DNA from: Streptomyces sp. SID13726
Lineage (GTDB): Bacteria; Actinomycetota; Actinomycetes; Streptomycetales; Streptomycetaceae
Reading direction: 5' to 3'
DNA length: 59,374 nt
Assembly (NCBI RefSeq): GCF_010548375.1
Contig: NZ_JAAGLY010000038.1
Location: 1 to 59,374 of the forward strand
In this document: piece after piece, positions 40,368 to 50,168 of the stretch
How positions within the stretch are numbered: the stretch's first letter is position 1
Layout of the letters: the number at the start of each line of letters is the position of its first letter
Program-made: the position numbers and the translations under genes
Notes under the pieces: model-generated
Databases searched by the model: none
What the model was told of the DNA's origin: nothing
What the model saw: only the letters and a program-made list of their open reading frames with translations

Positions 40368-42463
40368 AGCTGGGAAGCCTTCTCACTGGGGTTCTGGGCC
40401 TGGATCGCCGTGATGGCGACGGTGTTGACGATGTCCGAGACCAGCGCGCCCCGGGACAGGTCGTTGACGGGCTTGCGCAGACCCTGGAGCACCGGGCCGA
40501 CGGCGATGGCGCCGGCCGAACGCTGCACGGCCTTGTAGGTGTTGTTGCCGGTGTTGAGGTCGGGGAAGATCAACACGCTGGCCTGGCCCGCGACTTCGGA
40601 CCCCGGCAGCTTGGTCTCCGCGACGGTCGGCTCGACCGCGGCGTCGTACTGGATCGGCCCCTCGATCTTGAGGTCGGGCCTGCGGGAACGCACCAGCTCG
40701 GTCGCCTCGCGCACCTTGTCGACGTCGGCGCCCGAGCCGGACGTACCCGTGGAGTACGACAGCATCGCGATCCGCGGCTCCACGCCGAACTGCTCGGCGG
40801 TCGCGGCCGACTGGATGGCGATGTCGGCCAACTGCTCGGCGTTCGGGTCGGGGTTGACGGCGCAGTCGCCGTAGACAAGCACCTTGTCGGCGAGGCACAT
40901 GAAGAAGACGGACGACACGATCGAAGCGTCCGGCTTGGTCTTGATGATCTCGAAGGCGGGCCGGATGGTGGCCGCCGTGGAGTGCACGGACCCCGACACC
41001 ATGCCGTCGGCGAGGCCCTCCTGGACCATCAGGGTGCCGAAGTAGTTCACGTCGGAGACGACGTCGTAGGCGAGTTCGACGGTGACGCCCTTGTGGGCCC
41101 TCATGGCCGCGTACTTCTCGGCGAAGGCGTCGCGCAGCTCGGAGGTCGCCGGGTCGATCAACTGGCAGTCGCCGAGGTCGATGCCGAGGTCGGCGGCCTT
41201 CTTGCGGATCTGGTCGACCGGGCCGAGCAGGGTGAGGTCGCAGACGCCCCGGCGCAGCAGCACCTCGGCGGCGTGCAGGACGCGCGGCTCGGTGCCCTCG
41301 GGCAGGACGACGCGGCGCTTGTCGGAGCGGGCCGTCTCCAGGAGCTTGTGCTCGAACATCATCGGGGTGAGGCGGTCGTTGCTCGGCGCGGAGACCCGGC
41401 GGGCGAGGTCGGCGGTGTCGGCGTACCGCTCGAAGAGACCGAGCGCGGTCTCCGCCTTGCGCGGGGTGGCCGCGTTCAACTTCCCCTCCAGGGAGAAGAG
41501 TTCGGTGGCCGTGGTGAAGCTGTTGCCGGCCACCGAGAGCACCGGGGTGCCGGGGGCGAGGCGGGCGGCGAGGGTCAGCACCTCGGCGCTCGGCACCTCG
41601 TTCAGGGTGAGGAGCACACCGGCTATCGGCGGGGTGCCGGCGCTGTGCGCGGCGAGCGAGCCGACGACCAGGTCCGCGCGGTCGCCCGGCGTCACCACCA
41701 GGCAGCCGGGGGTGAGGGCATTGAGGAAGTTCGGCAGCATCGCGCCGCCGAAGACGAAGTCCAGCGCGTCCCGGGCGAGCCCGGAGTCGTCGCCGAGGAT
41801 CACCCGGGCACCGAGTGCCTGTCCGATCTGCGCGACGGTGGGCGCGGCGAGCGCGGGCTCGTCCGGTACGACGTAACAGGGCACCGGCATCCGGCCGGAG
41901 AGCCGCTCGGCGATCTCGTCGCGGTCCTCGCGGGCCACCCGGTTGGTGACCATGGCGAGGACGTCGCAGCCCAGGCTGTCGTAGGCCCGGTGGGCGTTGC
42001 GGGTCTCGGCGAGCACCGACTCCGCGGACTGTGCGCGGCCGCCCACCACCGGGATCACGGAGGCGCCGAACTCGTTGGCCAGCCGGGCGTTCAGGGAGAG
42101 CTCGTCCGGGAGCTGGGTGTCGGCGAAGTCGGTGCCGAGGACCAGGACGACGTCGTAGTCGCGGGCCACCACGTGGAAGCGGTCCACCAGCTCGGAGACC
42201 AGCTCGTCGGTGCCCCTCTCGGCCTGGAGCGCGGACGCCTCGTGGTAGTCGAGGCCGTAGACGGTGGCCGGGTCCTGGGAGAGCCGGTAGCGGGCGCGCA
42301 GCAGCTCGAAGAGCCGGTCGGGACTGTGGTGCACCAGCGGCCGGAACACCCCCACCCGGTCGACCTGGCGGGTCAGCAGCTCCATGACCCCCAGCTCGAC
42401 GACCTGGCGGCCGTCGCCGCGGTCGATCCCGGTCACGTACACGCTGCGGGTCACGCTGCTCAC
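40364..42463 (-). CDS. pta: Phosphate acetyltransferase
   Basis: Acetyl-CoA + Pi to acetyl-phosphate + CoA. Long form of 699 residues: an N-terminal BioD-like P-loop-type domain (about 1-200; the SVYVTGIDRGDGRQ start lacks a classical GKT), a DRTGG domain (about 210-340, VIPVVGG to FVFGGAMLPNFL) and the catalytic PTA_PTB domain (about 375-695, with RVVLPEGTEPRVL, GSVHSTAATIRPA and YSTGTSGSGADVDKV). GTG at 42463 (VSSVTRSVYV). First gene of the pta-ackA unit, divergent from pfkA. Confidence 0.96.
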   Translation of the reverse strand: MSSVTRSVYVTGIDRGDGRQVVELGVMELLTRQVDRVGVFRPLVHHSPDRLFELLRARYRLSQDPATVYGLDYHEASALQAERGTDELVSELVDRFHVVARDYDVVLVLGTDFADTQLPDELSLNARLANEFGASVIPVVGGRAQSAESVLAETRNAHRAYDSLGCDVLAMVTNRVAREDRDEIAERLSGRMPVPCYVVPDEPALAAPTVAQIGQALGARVILGDDSGLARDALDFVFGGAMLPNFLNALTPGCLVVTPGDRADLVVGSLAAHSAGTPPIAGVLLTLNEVPSAEVLTLAARLAPGTPVLSVAGNSFTTATELFSLEGKLNAATPRKAETALGLFERYADTADLARRVSAPSNDRLTPMMFEHKLLETARSDKRRVVLPEGTEPRVLHAAEVLLRRGVCDLTLLGPVDQIRKKAADLGIDLGDCQLIDPATSELRDAFAEKYAAMRAHKGVTVELAYDVVSDVNYFGTLMVQEGLADGMVSGSVHSTAATIRPAFEIIKTKPDASIVSSVFFMCLADKVLVYGDCAVNPDPNAEQLADIAIQSAATAEQFGVEPRIAMLSYSTGTSGSGADVDKVREATELVRSRRPDLKIEGPIQYDAAVEPTVAETKLPGSEVAGQASVLIFPDLNTGNNTYKAVQRSAGAIAVGPVLQGLRKPVNDLSRGALVSDIVNTVAITAIQAQNPSEKASQL

Positions 42464-42523
42464 TCCGTTTCCTCGGTGACGTCCTTGGCGACACAGATGC
42501 GCCCACCGGGGTGAGCGGAATCC

Positions 42524-42553
42524 CCTTGACAGTACCTCCGGCGCTGGTCAAGG
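42524..42553. promoter_or_regulatory. Inverted repeat in the pta/pfkA divergent promoter region
   Basis: CCTTGAC (42524-42530) and GTCAAGG (42547-42553), 16 bp apart. Each half contains a TTGAC -35-like core pointing in opposite directions, so it may be back-to-back promoters or an operator. Confidence 0.4.
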
Positions 42554-42645
42554 CGCCCGTCAGCACGGGTGCGCCGGGGCGTACGGGACGTGAAAGAATC
42601 GGAAGCGGCTCACCGGTATCAACAGCGAGCAGGAGACACAGCACG

Positions 42646-43671
<1,026 letters not shown>

Positions 43672-43709
43672 GCCGGTCGGCGAAGGCTTACCAGGGTCTG
43701 AGGGCGGCT

Positions 43710-44414
43710 CTACGGCCGTCTCTCCACCGCTTCCCAGAACCGTTCCACGATCTCGTCCAGGAAGTCCCGCCCGGCCGAGCCGGCGTGTTCGCCGCCGCCG
43801 CCCCAGCTCAGGGTGGACACCATCTGCCCCTGGTACTGCCGGTGCAGCTCCTGGAGGGTGTCCTCCAGGAGGTGCCGGTCCAGCGGCACGATCTTCGCGA
43901 CCTGACGGACGTAGGCCTGCCAACGGGTGCTGACCGCGCCGCGCAGCGCTTCGGCGAGCCGTGTCTCCCGCCCGGTGACGGCGACGAAGTCCGGCAGGGT
44001 CAGCTCCAGCAGGTCGGCGAGGAGGGCGGACTGGCGGTCGGTGCCGCGCCACTCGTCGTGCTCCTCCATGCCGAGATAGACGAGCAGTTCGAGCCCTACG
44101 ACGCGGGCGACGTCCTCGGGGGCGACGCCCCGGGCGACGCGGTGCTCGCGCAAGGTGCGGGGGCGGCCGATGAGTTCGCCGGGGGAGCACCACAACACGC
44201 CCGCGAGAGCGGTGAGTTCAGGACTCGTCGGACAGACGATCCCGCGCTCCCAGGCGACGACGAGATCCGGCGTGACGTAGGGGAGCCCGTAGGAGACGCG
44301 CAGCCCGTAGGCCACGTGCTCGGGACCCATGCCGAGAGCGACACGGAGTCTGCGGGCGGTGAGGTTGTCGAAGGGCGGTCCGGGCTGGTTCGGCAGAGCT
44401 GGGGGTCGGCGCAC
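43710..44414 (-). CDS. Helix-turn-helix (XRE-like) regulator
   Basis: Protein of about 234 residues. An N-terminal HTH-like region, LTARRLRVALGMGPEHVAYG, with DLVVAWERGIVCPTSPELTA, and a second similar repeat RTLREHRVARGVAPEDVARV suggest duplicated helical DNA-binding motifs. The rest is helical (LLADLLELTLPDFV). Start uncertain: a TTG at 44423 is possible, but GTG at 44414 sits 7 nt after TAACTT, a leaderless pattern. Convergent with pfkA and divergent from the PPOX protein. Target unknown. Confidence 0.82.
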   Translation of the reverse strand: MRRPPALPNQPGPPFDNLTARRLRVALGMGPEHVAYGLRVSYGLPYVTPDLVVAWERGIVCPTSPELTALAGVLWCSPGELIGRPRTLREHRVARGVAPEDVARVVGLELLVYLGMEEHDEWRGTDRQSALLADLLELTLPDFVAVTGRETRLAEALRGAVSTRWQAYVRQVAKIVPLDRHLLEDTLQELHRQYQGQMVSTLSWGGGGEHAGSAGRDFLDEIVERFWEAVERRP

Positions 44415-44601
44415 GGCCCACAAGTTAGGGAAGCGAACAGCCGGTGACTACGGTCTGTTCGGCCAGGAACACGGATTGTAGGAAACTACGGTTTCGACCG
44501 CGTATTCGGGCTGGCTGAAGATCGTCTGTCGGTGGCGCGGGCGGGGTGGCGAGGATGGCGCCGGGTGCCCGGACGGGTGGCCGGAAAGAGGTGTGATCTT
44601 C

Positions 44602-45051
44602 GTGTACGAAGTGAATGGCAAGGTAGAGGGGCATATTCGCGAGCGGCTGGAGGCGCCGAACTTCTGGCACCTCGCGACCGTCGGCCCGGACGGAGCGCCG
44701 CAGGTCTCGCCCATGTGGGCGGATCTCGAAGGTGAGTACGTCATGGTCAACACGGCGATCGGCCGCGTGAAGGAGGAAAACCTGCGGCGCAATCCGAACG
44801 TTTCCCTCTCCCACCACGACCCCGAGAACCCCTACGACCGCGTCGAGATCCGGGGCCGGGTCGTCCGCTTCGTCGAGGGCGAGGAGGCGGAACGCTCCAT
44901 GGACCGCCTCACCCAGAAGTACATCGGCGAGGACCGGTATCCGTGGCTGCTGGCGGGGGAGCGGCGAGTGATGCTGCTCATCGAGCCGGTGAAGGTACGC
45001 AGGGTGGTGGGAGTGGAGCCGTTCCGGCCGGGGCTGTTGCCGGGGGAGTGA
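44602..45051 (+). CDS. PPOX-class F420-dependent oxidoreductase
   Basis: Split-barrel flavin/deazaflavin protein of about 149 residues: FWHLATVGPDGAPQVSPMWA (family start), NTAIGRVKEENLRRNPNVSL (cofactor phosphate contacts) and YDRVEIRGRVVRFVEGEE. This is the F420-type PPOX pattern (TIGR03618-like). GTG at 44602 (VYEVNGKVEG) is 10 nt after GAAAGAGG; GTG at 44593 is too close to it. Substrate unknown. Divergent from the HTH regulator (187-bp gap). Confidence 0.9.
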   Translation: MYEVNGKVEGHIRERLEAPNFWHLATVGPDGAPQVSPMWADLEGEYVMVNTAIGRVKEENLRRNPNVSLSHHDPENPYDRVEIRGRVVRFVEGEEAERSMDRLTQKYIGEDRYPWLLAGERRVMLLIEPVKVRRVVGVEPFRPGLLPGE

Positions 45052-46017
45052 GCGGGGGTGTCGGGTAGGGCGTGGCCTGCTGGGCGGGTGAGTTGGGGGG
45101 CATGGCGGGGATCATGGAGCCCTGCGCGTGCCCGCCTCAGTGGTCGGCGGACGGTCAAGCGCCTCGGGTTCGGCCGCGCGCTGGGTGGTGGGGGTGTTGC
45201 CGGACGCGTGAGTGGGAGGGACACAGGGTCTCGCGCGGGTGATGGGAGCGGGCCTGCTGGCCGGGGCGGCGGGGGCGGCGGGGGCCTGCGGTGGAGGCCG
45301 GCGGCGGGGGCCTCGTAACCCTGTCCGCCCTCGCGGGCTGCGCCGGGCTCGGTGGACTACCGGCGCGGCAGGCGCCCCTTGGTCCGGCCCGATGCCCAAG
45401 GCGCCCGCGCGTGCCCGTGATCGGCGGACTCGCCCGCAGAGGGGTGAGTTGGTATGCGCGGGCCGAAGGGGCACCGTCACCCCGTGACTGCCCCGCCCTT
45501 TCTCAGGCGGGGGCGTAGCTCCGCCGGCGCCCACCCTGCCCGCGCTCGACGGACGACCGATGCGGCAGGCACACCTGGCTTCGGCCGGACGGTCATGGTG
45601 TTCGTGCCAGTGCCGTTGCCCGAGCGTGGCCGTCGTCGGCGGGCCAGGAGGGACGATCAGGCGCCGAGGGGGGGGCAGGGCATCAGGGGCGAAGGGGCAC
45701 CCGTCGTTCCTCGACCGCCCCGCCGAGGGCGCGCCCCCCTTCTTGGCGGGGCCCCGTAGCTTCGCCCGCGCTCATCTTGTCGGCGCTCGGTGAACGACCG
45801 GTGCGACAGGCGCACCCGGCTCCGGTCGGGCGGTCACGGCGTCCGTGCCGGTGCCGGTGTTGCCCGAGGGTGGCCGATCGGGCGTCGAAGGGTGCGCCGG
45901 GATGTCCGGGGCGATGGGGTATCCGGTGCCCCTCGGCTGCCCCGCCCAGCACGCGCCCTTCCAGGCGAGGCCCCGTAGCTCCGCACATGCCCGTCCAGCC
46001 GGCGCACCCGGCTCCAG
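45052..46017. other. Gene-free 966-bp region
   Basis: Between the PPOX gene and the sugar permease. Both strands hold open frames, but these are Arg/Pro/Gly-rich, without ribosome binding sites or recognisable domains. Its right two thirds are a degenerate repeat (see 45350-46065). Confidence 0.6.
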
Positions 46018-46065
46018 TCACCCCTTGACCGCCCCGCCCAGTGCGAACCCTCCTCCCAGTCGCCG
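45350..46065. repeat. Degenerate 220-240 bp tandem repeat echoing the permease 3' end
   Basis: Three imperfect units can be aligned through CGTAGCT at 45514, 45755 and 45974 (spacing 241 and 219 bp), preceded by variants of GACCGCCCCGCC and followed by variants of GGCGCACCCGGCTCC. The same GACCGCCCCGCCCAG block, read on the minus strand, is the last codons of the sugar permease at 46018 (GGAVKG). The array looks like decayed tandem copies of that gene end plus its downstream DNA. Confidence 0.6.
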
Positions 46066-46845
46066 TGCGATCAGTACGTACAGCAGGATCACCGGGGTCG
46101 AGTAGATGATCGAGAAGGCGGCGAGTTGGCCGTAGGCCACCATTCCGCGGTTGCCGAAGAACTCGTTGATGCTGACGGAGGCGGGCATCTGGTCGGGGGT
46201 GAGGAGCAGCATGAAGGGGACGAAGAAGTTGCCCCACATCATGACGAAGGAGAAGACGGTCACTACCGCGACTCCGGGGCCCATGAGGGGGAGCACGATG
46301 CGGAGCAGGGACTGGAGGGTGCCCGCGCCGTCCGTCCAGGCCGCCTCCTCCAGTTCCTTCGGGACGCCGTCCATGAAGTTCTTCATCAGCCAGATGGCGA
46401 AGGGGAGTTGGGAGGCGGCGAAGAACAGGATCGTGCCCTGGAGGGTGTCGATCAGGTCGACCTGCACGAACAGGGCGTAGACCGGCACCATGATCGCCGT
46501 GATGGGCAGACTGGTCGCGAAGAGGATCGACAGCAGGAACGGACGGTTCAGGCGGGAGCGGAAGCGGGACAGCGGGTAGGCCGCGAGGGCCGCGCACACC
46601 ACCGTCAGCAGCGTCGCCCCACCGCACAGGATCAGGCTGTTGAGCAGCGGGGTGAAGGTGATCTCGTCGGTCAGGATCGCGTCGAAGTTGGCGGTGGTGA
46701 GCCCGTCGGGGACCTTCACCCTGAGGTCGGCGTGCGGGTCAAGGGCCGACAGGACCACCCACGCGAGCGGCAGCAGGAAGGTGGCGGCGAGCGCCAACAG
46801 CCCCACGTCGGCGGCCAGTCGGCGGTTGCGGCGGCGGTCGGACAC
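46018..46845 (-). CDS. Sugar ABC transporter permease, MalG type
   Basis: Membrane subunit of 275 residues of a carbohydrate importer. Six hydrophobic segments, with the first at 11-33 and the EAA loop EEAAWTDGAGTLQSLLRIVL between helices 4 and 5, which contacts an ATPase. GTG at 46845 is 4 bp after the stop of the first permease. The last residues (GGAVKG) coincide with the edge of the degenerate array at 45350-46065. As common in Streptomyces, no dedicated ATPase gene is present; MsiK may serve. Confidence 0.93.
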   Translation of the reverse strand: MSDRRRNRRLAADVGLLALAATFLLPLAWVVLSALDPHADLRVKVPDGLTTANFDAILTDEITFTPLLNSLILCGGATLLTVVCAALAAYPLSRFRSRLNRPFLLSILFATSLPITAIMVPVYALFVQVDLIDTLQGTILFFAASQLPFAIWLMKNFMDGVPKELEEAAWTDGAGTLQSLLRIVLPLMGPGVAVVTVFSFVMMWGNFFVPFMLLLTPDQMPASVSINEFFGNRGMVAYGQLAAFSIIYSTPVILLYVLIARRLGGGFALGGAVKG

Positions 46846-46849
46846 GGCC

Positions 46850-47710
46850 TCAGACCTCCGTCCGCAGCAGCCGCATGTAGACCAACGAGAACAGCGAACC
46901 GACCAGGAGCAGCAGCAGGGCCACCGCGGTGCCGTAGCCGATCATGCTGTTCTGGAAGGCCTGTTCGTACATGAACAGGGGCAGCGTCTGGCTCCTGTCA
47001 CCCGGCCCGCCCCTCGTCATCACCCAGATCAGCCCGAACACCGACAGCGTCTGAAGGGTGTTCAGCATCAGGTTCGTGCCGATCGAACGGCGGATCATCG
47101 GCAGCGTGATGTGCCACATCCGCCGCCAGCCGCCCGCGCCGTCGACCTCCGCGGCCTCGGTGATCTCCTTCGGTATCTCGTTCAGCGCCGCCGTGTAGAC
47201 CAGCATCGAGAAGGCGGTGCCGCGCCACACGTTCGCGAAGGACACCGCGAGGATGGGGAGGGTGAACAGCCAGTTCTGGGACGGGAGACAGAGCCAGTCC
47301 AGGATGGCGTTCAAGGTGCCCTCCTTGCGGAAGAAGGCGTAGAGCAGGAAGCCCGCCACCACCTCCGGCAGCACCCACGCCGTGATCACGATCCCGCCGG
47401 TGAGCGTACGGACCGGCTTCGAGGCGCGCTGCATCAGGGACGCGAGCGCCAGCCCCAGGGTGTTCTGCCCCAGCAGCGACGACACGACCGTGAACACCAG
47501 CGTCAGCCATACGGCGTTGAGGAACTCCTCGTCCCGGAAGGCCGTACGGAAGTTCTCGAAGCCGACGAACGACGACTCCGCCTGACCGGTCAACTGGAGG
47601 TCGGTGAAGGCGATCCAGGCGCAGTAGGCGATGGGCCCGGCGAGGAACAGGAGCAGCAGGACGAGGGCGGGGGCGACGGGGAGGGCGCGGGTGAGGGCAC
47701 GGACGTTCAC
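46850..47710 (-). CDS. Sugar ABC transporter permease, MalF type
   Basis: Membrane subunit of 286 residues with six hydrophobic segments, starting at GTG 47710 (VNVRALTRAL). EAA loop: TEAAEVDGAGGWRRMWHITL. The start overlaps the stop of the binding-protein gene by 4 bp (GTGA). Together with the MalG-type partner it forms the channel; the sugar is unknown. Confidence 0.93.
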   Translation of the reverse strand: MNVRALTRALPVAPALVLLLLFLAGPIAYCAWIAFTDLQLTGQAESSFVGFENFRTAFRDEEFLNAVWLTLVFTVVSSLLGQNTLGLALASLMQRASKPVRTLTGGIVITAWVLPEVVAGFLLYAFFRKEGTLNAILDWLCLPSQNWLFTLPILAVSFANVWRGTAFSMLVYTAALNEIPKEITEAAEVDGAGGWRRMWHITLPMIRRSIGTNLMLNTLQTLSVFGLIWVMTRGGPGDRSQTLPLFMYEQAFQNSMIGYGTAVALLLLLVGSLFSLVYMRLLRTEV

Positions 47711-49083
47711 CGGGCGGTCACTTGGCCGTCGGTGACCTCCTTGAGCGTGTCGTCGTAGCCGCTCACCGCGTCCTCGACCGACGTGTCACCGGTGGTCACG
47801 CCCTCCATCGCCTCCTGGATCGCGGTGGACACCTTCGGATACGCCGGGTACGCGGGCCGGTAGTGGGTGCTGGCGACCAGGTCGGTGAAGAACCGGATGC
47901 CGGGCTGCGCGTCGGCGTACGCGGGGTCCTCGGCGACGTCCTTCCGTACCGAGATACCGGAGTTGGCGACGTACCACTTCTGCGCGTTGGCCTTGGTCTG
48001 CATCGTCCTGACGAACTCGAACGCGAGGTCCGGGTTGGCCGCCTTCGCGGGCACCGCCCAGGTCCAGCCGCCGGACATGCTCACCTTGCCGGGGGCCTGG
48101 CCGTGCTGGGTCGGCATGTACGCGAGCCCCAACTCACTTGACCACTCGGGCCATTCGTGTCCGCTGCCCGCCAGCCAGTCCTGCGGGAGCCAGGAGCCGT
48201 CGAGGTTGATGCCGAGCTTGCCCTGGGGGAGCAGGTCGCCGCGGACGATGGTCTGGATGTTGGGGTCGAGGGCGGTGGAGACGTCCGGGCCGAGCTTCTC
48301 CCGGTAGACCGTCTCGACGAAGGAGAGGGCGTCCTCGAAGCCCTGGCCGCCGGTGATCCACTTCTTGGCCGAGTCGTCGTACAGGGGGTCGCTCCGGCCG
48401 TCCCCGGTGCCGTACAGCAGCATCTCGAAGCCCTGCATGGTGGCGGCCTCGCCCGCCGGTTTGCCGGTGTAGACGTTCAGGGGCGTGACGTCCGGGACCC
48501 TCCGCTTGATGGTGCGGGCCGCGTCGAGGACCTCGTCCCAGGTCTTCGGCTGCCAGTCGGCGGGCAGCCCGGCCTTCGCGAAGATCCCCTTGTCGAACCA
48601 GAGTCCACGGGTGTCGGTGCCGTCCGGGACGCCGTACGTCTTCCCGTCCTCGGCCTTCGCGGCGGCCTTCGCGGTGTCGATGAACTGGTCCCAGTCGGGC
48701 CACTTGGCGAGATAGGCGTCGAGCGGCTTCAAGTACCCGCTGGTGATGTCGGAGTTGATGAGGAAGGTGTCCTCGTAGACCAGGTCGGGGGCCGTCTTCG
48801 CGGACCGGAGCATCTGCTGGAGCTTCGTGTAGTACTCCGAGTCCGGCGCCTTGATCGGGACGAGTTCGACCTTCTTGCCGGGGTTCGCCTTCTCGAACTG
48901 CTTCTTGATGTCCGCGAGATAGGCGTCCATCACATGGATCGAGTTGTCCGTGGACTGCTTGAACGACACCTTCACGGTGTCCGGATCGCTTCCGGAACCG
49001 CCGCCGCAGGCGGTGAGGGTCGCTGCGGCGGTGACAACTGTGGTGAGCAGGGCGGTTGTTGCGGCGGTGGGGCGCACGGGCAT
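47707..49083 (-). CDS. Sugar ABC transporter substrate-binding lipoprotein
   Basis: Extracytoplasmic solute-binding protein (family 1) of 458 residues. Signal MPVRPTAATTALLTTVVTAA with lipobox LTAC. Typical segments: DLVYEDTFLINSDITSGYLK, GVPDGTDTRGLWFDKGIFAK, TWDEVLDAARTIK, GKLGINLDGSWLP and SMSGGWTWAVPAKAANPDLA. ATG at 49083 directly follows GGAGG at a 3-nt gap. First gene of the importer operon. Ligand unknown. Confidence 0.94.
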   Translation of the reverse strand: MPVRPTAATTALLTTVVTAAATLTACGGGSGSDPDTVKVSFKQSTDNSIHVMDAYLADIKKQFEKANPGKKVELVPIKAPDSEYYTKLQQMLRSAKTAPDLVYEDTFLINSDITSGYLKPLDAYLAKWPDWDQFIDTAKAAAKAEDGKTYGVPDGTDTRGLWFDKGIFAKAGLPADWQPKTWDEVLDAARTIKRRVPDVTPLNVYTGKPAGEAATMQGFEMLLYGTGDGRSDPLYDDSAKKWITGGQGFEDALSFVETVYREKLGPDVSTALDPNIQTIVRGDLLPQGKLGINLDGSWLPQDWLAGSGHEWPEWSSELGLAYMPTQHGQAPGKVSMSGGWTWAVPAKAANPDLAFEFVRTMQTKANAQKWYVANSGISVRKDVAEDPAYADAQPGIRFFTDLVASTHYRPAYPAYPKVSTAIQEAMEGVTTGDTSVEDAVSGYDDTLKEVTDGQVTAR

Positions 49084-49257
49084 GACCTCCTGCGGGCGCA
49101 CGTCGTTGTGGCCTGGGTGGTTGCCCGGTGAAGGTAGGAGGGGTGGTCTGCTCAGGTCAATGCGTGTGCGCGGGTTGGCCGGCGGGGGCCCTTCGGTGTC
49201 GGCGACCTGGACGAAGCCCAACCGGCCCCCGCAAGGCGTCCCGGCCCCCGCGAGACG

Positions 49258-50142
49258 TCAGCGCGGTGGCCCGGTCCGCTTGCCGATCACGGTCCCGTAG
49301 AAGGTGCCGTTCCGCAGGTCGACGTGGTCGCCGCCGTACCACCCGACCCGGTGGGGACCCTCGGTCGCATCCCTCCGCACCCGGTACCTGCGCAGCACCT
49401 CCGCCGCGACCGCCGCGGCCTGCTCGGCGGCCCAGTGCTGGGAGCCCGAGGCGTCGGCGGCGGGCTTGCCGGTGTCGGCGTGGTCGCTGATGCCGCGGAT
49501 CACCAGGGCCTCGGCCCGGCCGTCGAGGTGGGCCGCGTGGGCCGCACCGGAGCCCTCCGTCTCGATGGCCGCCGCGTCGTTGTAGTGCTCGCGCAGATGC
49601 CGGGCGAGGCCGGACCCGGAGTCCGCCAGGACCACGTCTCCCGAGGCGATCGGCTTGAAGTGCGCCCGTACGCCCGGCAGCTCACGGACTGCCGAACGCG
49701 CCGCCTGCACAAGGGCGTTGGAACCGGGCCAGGCCTCGGGCCGGACCAGGAAACCCTCGGGCGTCTGCTTCCCGCCGTGCACGGAGTACACCTTCGTCCC
49801 CACCACCACGTCACCGATCCCGATGTCCTCCTTCAGGCTGCCGGCGACCCCGACGAACAGCACGGCCCGCGGGCGCAGCCAGGAGACGAGCTGGGTGGTG
49901 AGCGCGGCGGTGTTCAGGGCTCCCTCGCCCAACTCGGCCAGCGCGACAGCCCAGTCGGCCCCCGCCAGGCGACCGCGCTCCACACGGGTGCCGGTCTCCG
50001 CGTGGACCAACTCCTCTCGGCCGGTGAGGTGGGTGCGCACGGCCGCGTATTCGAGCGCGAGGGCGGTAAGGATCACCACCACGGGGTCGGACACGGGATC
50101 AGATACAGGGTCGGACACGGGATCAATCTCCGGCACACTCAC
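49258..50142 (-). CDS. MTA/SAH nucleosidase-like protein
   Basis: Protein of 294 residues of the PNP/UDP phosphorylase fold: VVILTALALEYAAVRTHL, then LFVGVAGSLKEDIGIGDVVV, IETEGSGAAHAAHL and VIRGISDHADTGKP, with the catalytic Asp in SDHAD and purine-region Glu in ETEG. The N-terminus carries DPVS repeats (four DPV units, 12-bp period, 50080-50125). It is somewhat longer than housekeeping MTAN (about 230), with an extra C-terminal tail (WYGGDHVDLRNGTFYG). Divergent from a small membrane protein 26 bp away. Could be metabolic or a signalling/defence effector; both are inference. Confidence 0.88.
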   Translation of the reverse strand: MSVPEIDPVSDPVSDPVSDPVVVILTALALEYAAVRTHLTGREELVHAETGTRVERGRLAGADWAVALAELGEGALNTAALTTQLVSWLRPRAVLFVGVAGSLKEDIGIGDVVVGTKVYSVHGGKQTPEGFLVRPEAWPGSNALVQAARSAVRELPGVRAHFKPIASGDVVLADSGSGLARHLREHYNDAAAIETEGSGAAHAAHLDGRAEALVIRGISDHADTGKPAADASGSQHWAAEQAAAVAAEVLRRYRVRRDATEGPHRVGWYGGDHVDLRNGTFYGTVIGKRTGPPR

Positions 50143-50168
50143 AAGGTACGCCGGGAAAAGGGGACCGA

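Noticed and set aside
45052..46627. Several open frames on both strands in the 45-46.6 kb region
   Set aside because: Their composition follows the degenerate repeat. There are no domains, and the one reaching into 46.6 kb is a shifted frame of the real permease.
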